Shown here piece by piece: positions 31,283-35,501 of a DNA stretch of 35,501 bases. Position 1 is the stretch's first letter. Every line of letters starts with the position of its first letter. The position numbers were made by a program, and so were the translations under genes. Below the pieces are notes generated by a model, which did not search any database, was not told the DNA's origin, and was given only the letters and a program-made list of their open reading frames with translations. This DNA is from Collinsella aerofaciens (GTDB taxonomy: Bacteria > Actinomycetota > Coriobacteriia > Coriobacteriales > Coriobacteriaceae), in the NCBI RefSeq assembly GCF_028206795.1, contig NZ_JAQLFJ010000016.1:1-35501 (forward strand), read 5' to 3'.

Positions 31283-31903
31283 TTATTCCGAGGCGTCCTC
31301 TGGTGCGGGATGTCGCCCCAGATAGTCGCCCAGCATCTTAAAGTCTTCCTCCAGCAGCTCCTGCCACGCTGGATTGCGTAGCGCTGCTGCCGGATGGAAA
31401 GTGGGCATCACCACAAAGTGCCCCATCTGATGGAACCTGCCGCGCAGCTTGGTAATGCCGATCTCGGTCTTGAGCACAAAGTGCGTTGCGGGGTTGCCGA
31501 GCGTCACGATGATATCGGGCCAGATGCTTCGAATCTGCTCGCGCAAAAACGGTGAGCAAGCCAGCACTTCCTCGGGGCGCGGATTGCGGTTTCCCGGCGG
31601 GCGGCACTTAAGCACGTTGGCAATGTAGACGTCTTCGCGTTTGAGCCCCGCCAGCGACAAAATGCCGTTGAGGTCCTCGCCTGCCGCCCCCACAAAGGGC
31701 TCGCCCTGCAAATCCTCATTACGGCCCGGCGCCTCGCCAATAAACATCACGCGAGCGCGGGGGTTTCCCACGCCAAACACGATGTTGTGGCGCGACTGGT
31801 AAAGCTGGCAAAGGTGACAATCGCCCAGAACGGCCTCGATCTCCTCGAGTGCGACCTCACGCGGCGCCTGATGGCTATGGCCGGGAATGTGCATGACGCC
31901 CAT
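31283..31903 (-). CDS. Family 4 (Fe-S) uracil-DNA glycosylase
   Basis: Removes uracil from DNA as the first step of base excision repair. The 206-residue product has the family 4 motifs: cluster cysteines in CHLC near residue 30 and in KCRPPGNRNPRPEEVLAC, the catalytic-site GEAPGRNEDLQGEPFVG, and the C-terminal HPAAALRNP. The start at 31903 (AGGAG 6 nt upstream) is chosen over a further ATG inside alr. It lies 8 nt after the alr stop, within the operon. Its presence between alr and tsaE has no evident metabolic reason; conserved housekeeping operons of this kind are common. Confidence 0.93.
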   Translation of the reverse strand: MGVMHIPGHSHQAPREVALEEIEAVLGDCHLCQLYQSRHNIVFGVGNPRARVMFIGEAPGRNEDLQGEPFVGAAGEDLNGILSLAGLKREDVYIANVLKCRPPGNRNPRPEEVLACSPFLREQIRSIWPDIIVTLGNPATHFVLKTEIGITKLRGRFHQMGHFVVMPTFHPAAALRNPAWQELLEEDFKMLGDYLGRHPAPEDASE

Positions 31904-31911
31904 AGCGACTC

Positions 31912-33057
31912 CTACACGTAGACCTTGTCGAGACGCATACCAAAGCCGCAAGCGACCTCGTAGTTAATCGTGCCGCGTAGGCGCGCCATCTCGTCCATGG
32001 TAATCTCGGCATCTCCATCGCAGCCGACAATGATCATCTCGTCACCATACTCGGCCTCGGGAATCTCATGCGCCGGGTTGGACTGAATGGCGACCATAAA
32101 CTGATCCATGCAGATATTGCCAACCTGATGCACGCGCTCGCCGCGATACAGCACATCCATACGATTGGAAAGCGTACGCGAAAGGCCATCGGCATAACCG
32201 ATCGGAAGGGTGCAGATCTGAACGCGCGTGCGCGGTACGCGGTAGGTAAAGCCGTAGCCCACGCCCTCGCCCATCGCAGGATGCGCCACGCGCGTCACAC
32301 GCGCGTGGACGCTCATGACGGGATCAAGCTGCATCACACGACCACTCAGCTCACATGGCTGCAGACCATACAAACCGATGCCGGCACGAATCATGTCAAA
32401 GTGCATTGAAGAATCGAGCATCGAGGACGGCGTATTGGCACAATGCACGATACCGCATTCAAAACCTGCGTCCTTAATGGCCTGAACGGCCTCGGTAAAA
32501 CGCTGGCACTGCAGCTTGTAGTCCCAACCCGAAGGTTCATCGGCCGTGGCAAAGTGCGTAAATACGCCGTCGCACTGAATACCGCGATGGAAGCTGATGC
32601 CGCGGACAAAGTCGAGCACCTGTGTGTAGTGAACGCCGATACGATTCATGCCCGTCTCGATGGCAAGATGGTACTTGCCCACCTTGCCCGCCGCGACGGC
32701 ACATTCGCCATACGCAAGAGCAAAGTCAGACGTATAGACCGAGGGCATGATATCAAACTCGAGCAACGTCGGAATAGCCTCGATAGGCGGCTCGCTTAGG
32801 ATGAGGACGGGTTTCGTAATCCCGCCCTGTCGGAGCTCAACGCCCTCGTTAACCGTCGCCACGGCAAACATGTCGGCACCGGCCGAATACATGATCTTGG
32901 CGCACTCAACAGCTCCATGACCATAAGCATCGGCCTTGACCACGCAGCACAGGCGCTGACGCGGATTCAGCAAGTTCTTATAGGCCCTCGTGTTGCGACG
33001 GAGCGCCCCGCGGTCGATCTCGACCCAGGACCAGCGCGTCAAATCGGCTTTATTCAT
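31912..33057 (-). CDS. alr: Alanine racemase
   Basis: A pyridoxal-phosphate enzyme that makes D-alanine for peptidoglycan. The 381-residue protein has the cofactor lysine motif VVKADAYGHGA, RAGIGLYG, the second catalytic Tyr region VGYGFTYRVPRTR, and ICTLPIGYADGLSR. The ATG at 33057 follows the nnrD stop by 2 nt. Gene order nnrD/nnrE-alr-tsaE-tsaB-rimI-tsaD is widely shared among Gram-positive bacteria and supports the call. Confidence 0.96.
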   Translation of the reverse strand: MNKADLTRWSWVEIDRGALRRNTRAYKNLLNPRQRLCCVVKADAYGHGAVECAKIMYSAGADMFAVATVNEGVELRQGGITKPVLILSEPPIEAIPTLLEFDIMPSVYTSDFALAYGECAVAAGKVGKYHLAIETGMNRIGVHYTQVLDFVRGISFHRGIQCDGVFTHFATADEPSGWDYKLQCQRFTEAVQAIKDAGFECGIVHCANTPSSMLDSSMHFDMIRAGIGLYGLQPCELSGRVMQLDPVMSVHARVTRVAHPAMGEGVGYGFTYRVPRTRVQICTLPIGYADGLSRTLSNRMDVLYRGERVHQVGNICMDQFMVAIQSNPAHEIPEAEYGDEMIIVGCDGDAEITMDEMARLRGTINYEVACGFGMRLDKVYV

Positions 33058-33059
33058 GA

Positions 33060-34676
33060 TTAGTCATCCGACCCTTCGTCCATGATTCCCAGATCTTCGA
33101 GCGCATCCTTTGCCGCCAGCTCCATGGCAGGACCGATCAAGTCGATAAGATCGGTCGCGATGACGCTCTTCTCACCATACTCCGTCGCCGCGGCAAAACC
33201 GGCGTAGCTGTGAAGTGCGACGGCGTACGAATACAGCAACTCCCAACGATCCATCTCGTCGCGCATGGTGGCAAGCGTGCCGGCCAAAATACCCGCGAGA
33301 ACATCACCCGAACCGGCAGTTGCCAGAGAAGCCGGACCCGAGAGCGGCAGCAGCACACGCTCAACGCCACAGATAGCCGTCGTCGGCCCCTTGGCAATGA
33401 CCACCAGATTGTCGGAGCCTGCAGCCCAGACAACCTTCTGCGCGGCCGCAATCGCGGTACCAAGGTCGTTCACCTCGTCACCGGCAACCAGACGCGAAAG
33501 CTCACGATAGTGCGGTGTCATAACCAACGGCTGCTCGCGACGATACATCTCGGGGTTACTATCAATACCGTCAATGGCAATCTTAGCAAGGCAGTTGAGT
33601 GCATCGGCGTCCAAAATTAGCGGTACATCAAGCTCGAGCAAGCCCGAAACCACCTGCATAGCGCCGGCAGACGTCATCATACCGGGACCGCACAGCACGC
33701 AGCTGTACTTCTTTGCGATCTCGCACACCGTCATGCGCGCAGCGGCGCCAAAGGAGCCGCGGGAATCAGACGGAATAGCAAAGACCGGAATCGAAGGAAG
33801 TGCCATGCGAATGAGATTGGCGCAGGCGTCAGGAGCCGCGACTGCCACGTAACCAGCACCCGCGCGAGCTGCAGACTTGGCCGCCATAATGGCAGCACCA
33901 GGATATTGCGCTGATCCGGCGACAATAAGCACGGAGCCACGGGAATACTTATCGATATTCGATGGTAGCGGAGCAAAGTAATCAACTAAGTCACCGGGCT
34001 CGACAATCTCGGCGGCGTGGTCGACATCATCGATGACCTCGTCAAGACGGTCGTAAAGATTGCCGCAGATCAAATCGCCGGCATACTCAGGACCATCAGC
34101 GCTATACAGACCAATCTTGGGCGCAATCATCGTCACCGTGCGCTCGGCACGAATGCAGTCGTCATCAACAACGCCCGTCTCGGCATTCAGGCCCGAGGGG
34201 ACATCAATGGATACGACACAATCGGCGCATTCATTGACCGTAGGAATCCAAATGGAGAACGGCGCACGCAGATTCCCGTGGAAACCGGTACCAAAAATGG
34301 CATCGACAACAACATCGGCCTTATCGATCAAAACCTCGAGTTCATCACGCGAGGGGCCGACGCAAACGTGCACATCGCGGCCGGCAGTACGACGAGCAAC
34401 GTGACGTGCCAGAGCAGCAGGAATCTCATCCGGTTCAACCGGAGAAACGATATCCACGTCCACACCCTTATGGCTCAGGATATCGGCGGCAACCCAACCG
34501 TCGCCGCCATTATTACCAAAACCGACCAAAACGAGAACCCGATCGGGATTGAGCTTCAAGACCTCGTTAGCGGCAAACTCACCCGCTAGCTCCATAAGCT
34601 CGGCCTTCGAAGTTCCTTCGCGTTCGATGATATCCTCGAGACGAACGACTTCTTCGGTACTCAAAACCGGTTTCAT
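33060..34676 (-). CDS. nnrD: Bifunctional NAD(P)HX epimerase / ADP-dependent NAD(P)HX dehydratase
   Basis: Repairs hydrated NADH and NADPH. Residues 1 to about 215 are the epimerase (YjeF_N) domain (GFGNNGGDGWVAA, VVDAIFGTGFHG, SIDVPSGLNAETG). Residues about 230-520 are the ADP-dependent dehydratase of ribokinase-like fold (GSVLIVAGSAQYPGAAIMAA, LILDADALN, MTPHYRELSRL, ATAGSGDVLAGILAG). 538 residues, normal for the fused form (NnrE-NnrD). The ATG directly follows the acpS stop (TAGATG) with AGGAG inside acpS. The dehydratase anion site GSGD is intact. Confidence 0.95.
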   Translation of the reverse strand: MKPVLSTEEVVRLEDIIEREGTSKAELMELAGEFAANEVLKLNPDRVLVLVGFGNNGGDGWVAADILSHKGVDVDIVSPVEPDEIPAALARHVARRTAGRDVHVCVGPSRDELEVLIDKADVVVDAIFGTGFHGNLRAPFSIWIPTVNECADCVVSIDVPSGLNAETGVVDDDCIRAERTVTMIAPKIGLYSADGPEYAGDLICGNLYDRLDEVIDDVDHAAEIVEPGDLVDYFAPLPSNIDKYSRGSVLIVAGSAQYPGAAIMAAKSAARAGAGYVAVAAPDACANLIRMALPSIPVFAIPSDSRGSFGAAARMTVCEIAKKYSCVLCGPGMMTSAGAMQVVSGLLELDVPLILDADALNCLAKIAIDGIDSNPEMYRREQPLVMTPHYRELSRLVAGDEVNDLGTAIAAAQKVVWAAGSDNLVVIAKGPTTAICGVERVLLPLSGPASLATAGSGDVLAGILAGTLATMRDEMDRWELLYSYAVALHSYAGFAAATEYGEKSVIATDLIDLIGPAMELAAKDALEDLGIMDEGSDD

Positions 34677-35216
34677 CTATGCTCCTAGCGTATCTTGCGA
34701 AGCATCGCCCAGGTGCTCCGTCAATGCTGAATTCTGCAGCTGCTCGAGCTCATCTAATACAGAGCGAGCCTCTTTAAATGTCTGCGCAACGCGTTTCTTG
34801 GTGCTCACCTTTTCATCTTTTGGCTTAGGCCGAGCATCTTCGGTAATCGCGATGGCATTCGCAACGGCCAAGTCTCCCGTAATCGTAATGGAAAGAGCGA
34901 CCTCAACAACACCCAGTTCTTGAGCGATCTCGAGAGCACGGCCCGAAAGCAGCGCCCTCGGTTTGCCGAGTTTATCACGCGTCACCGAAACATCCTTGCG
35001 ACCCACGCCTTGACTAAAACCCGTGCCGAGAGCTTTAAGCACCGCCTCGCGCGAAGCAAAGCGGCTCGCATAGTGAGCAGCGGGACGCGATGATGCATCG
35101 CAATACGCACGCTCTTCTTCGGTAAACACACGCCGAGCAAACGACGGCGTCTTTTCAAGAATTGATTTCATGCGGGAAATCTCGACGATATCAACGCCGA
35201 TACCAGCTTCAGCCAT
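34677..35216 (-). CDS. acpS: Holo-[acyl-carrier-protein] synthase with C-terminal extension
   Basis: Transfers 4'-phosphopantetheine from CoA to acyl carrier protein. The metal-binding motif GIGVDIVEISR and the second motif FASREAVLKALGTG are intact, and the core ends near residue 128 (VANAIAITE). At 179 residues it is about 50 longer than typical; the extra tail is charged (PKPKDEKVSTKKRVAQTFKE) and probably helical, with no known role. The ATG at 35216 has GGAGGT 5 nt upstream, favoured over an ATG four codons earlier. First gene of the operon, with its own promoter at 35246-35275. Confidence 0.94.
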   Translation of the reverse strand: MAEAGIGVDIVEISRMKSILEKTPSFARRVFTEEERAYCDASSRPAAHYASRFASREAVLKALGTGFSQGVGRKDVSVTRDKLGKPRALLSGRALEIAQELGVVEVALSITITGDLAVANAIAITEDARPKPKDEKVSTKKRVAQTFKEARSVLDELEQLQNSALTEHLGDASQDTLGA

Positions 35217-35245
35217 GTTCACCTCCATATCGCACAGACTAAGTT

Positions 35246-35275
35246 ATTGTAGCCCGTTCACAGAAGATGCGACAA
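35246..35275 (-). promoter_or_regulatory. Promoter of the acpS-tsaD operon
   Basis: On the minus strand TTGTCG (35270-35275) and TACAAT (35246-35251) are separated by 18 bp, about 30 bp before the acpS start. Confidence 0.7.
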
Positions 35276-35325
35276 ACGAGGGTTATAAAACACAGCTACT
35301 ATGTGAGACAAATTGCCCGTAAACG

Positions 35326-35356
35326 CAAGAAAGGGGGAGGCCGCGAGGCCTCCCCC
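35326..35356 (-). terminator. Terminator of the rRNA operon end
   Basis: Perfect 10-bp stem GGGGGAGGCC/GGCCTCCCCC around a GCGA loop (35333-35356). On the minus strand it is followed by TTTCTTGCG, about 37 nt past the 5S gene. Confidence 0.88.
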
Positions 35357-35392
35357 TTCTCAGTTCAAGCGTACGGCTCGGTGCCGTCCACC

Positions 35393-35501
35393 GGTCAGCG
35401 GCGCCCTGGCCTCCCACGGGCTGGCCCCGCAGTACTCTCGGCGCGATGGGGCTTAGCTTCCGGGTTCGGAACGGGACCGGGCGTGCCCCCCATGCTCTGG
35501 C
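35393..35501 (-). rRNA. rrf: 5S ribosomal RNA, 5' end outside the window
   Basis: The minus strand carries the conserved 5S core (CCCGGTCCCGTTCCGAACCC, GGAAGCTAAGCCCC, GTACTGCGGGG, CCCGTGGGAG) and ends near the GCGCCGC pairing segment. About the first 10 nt lie beyond the window. The 3' end is estimated by the expected terminal stem. Confidence 0.93.

Noticed and set aside
21419..35291. 12-mer GGGTTATAAAAC shared by 21419-21430 and the region near 35280
   Set aside because: Short, AT-rich and in different contexts relative to genes; likely chance.

Overview
The window looks like chromosomal DNA of a high-GC Gram-positive gut anaerobe of the Coriobacteriia, most likely Collinsella or a close relative. 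This is inferred from the gene set and gene style (phosphoketolase, alpha-glucan enzymes, a fused TsaB-RimI-TsaD, strong GC bias); no 16S or marker search could be run. It holds 21 well-supported protein genes, one tRNA, the 3' part of a 5S rRNA gene, a candidate leader peptide and an unusual amount of structured intergenic DNA. No phage, CRISPR array or complete insertion sequence was seen.

Layout. 1-5031: phosphoketolase (xfp) and an upstream LacI-family regulator, both on the minus strand, with a double LacI-type operator in front of xfp; then murB on the plus strand. 5032-6458: a secreted coiled-coil NlpC/P60-like peptidoglycan hydrolase. 6725-11908: galE, malQ and glgP on the plus strand. 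12205-17596 (minus): a GntR/HutC regulator, then a sugar ABC importer (lipoprotein, two permeases) and an MsmX-type ATPase. 17826-20276: a PTS EIICB fused to a HAD phosphatase. 20390-22459: a polyprenyl diphosphate synthase and a peptidoglycan-binding-domain protein. 22498-23440: tRNA-Gln followed by about 870 bp of repeats. 23449-25641: a large protein with a JetD/DUF2220-like Toprim end. 25825-27984: cstA with a long leader. 28393-35216: a tight six-gene housekeeping operon, acpS-nnrD-alr-udg-tsaE-tsaB/rimI/tsaD. 35393-35501: 5S rRNA.

How it works together. The central third is alpha-glucan and sugar uptake and breakdown: an ABC importer, an alpha-glucoside-type PTS, amylomaltase, glycogen/maltodextrin phosphorylase, and phosphoketolase, which can turn the resulting sugar phosphates into acetyl phosphate. 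Sites fitting the HutC consensus GTNTANAC lie in front of malQ, the ABC operon, the PTS gene and the GntR gene, which suggests one shared regulon.

Most unusual content: (1) three copies of a conserved 69-70 nt core, each flanked by long inverted arms whose sequence differs at every locus, and each sitting 2-12 nt after the stop codon of a minus-strand gene in the same relative orientation; (2) a cstA leader that appears to contain an Ile/Val-rich leader peptide, alternative hairpins and an intrinsic terminator, as in ribosome-mediated attenuation; (3) the PTS-phosphatase fusion; (4) an orphan JetD-like Toprim protein; (5) a 230-bp AT-rich element with 34-bp terminal inverted repeats. Functions of these five are inferences.
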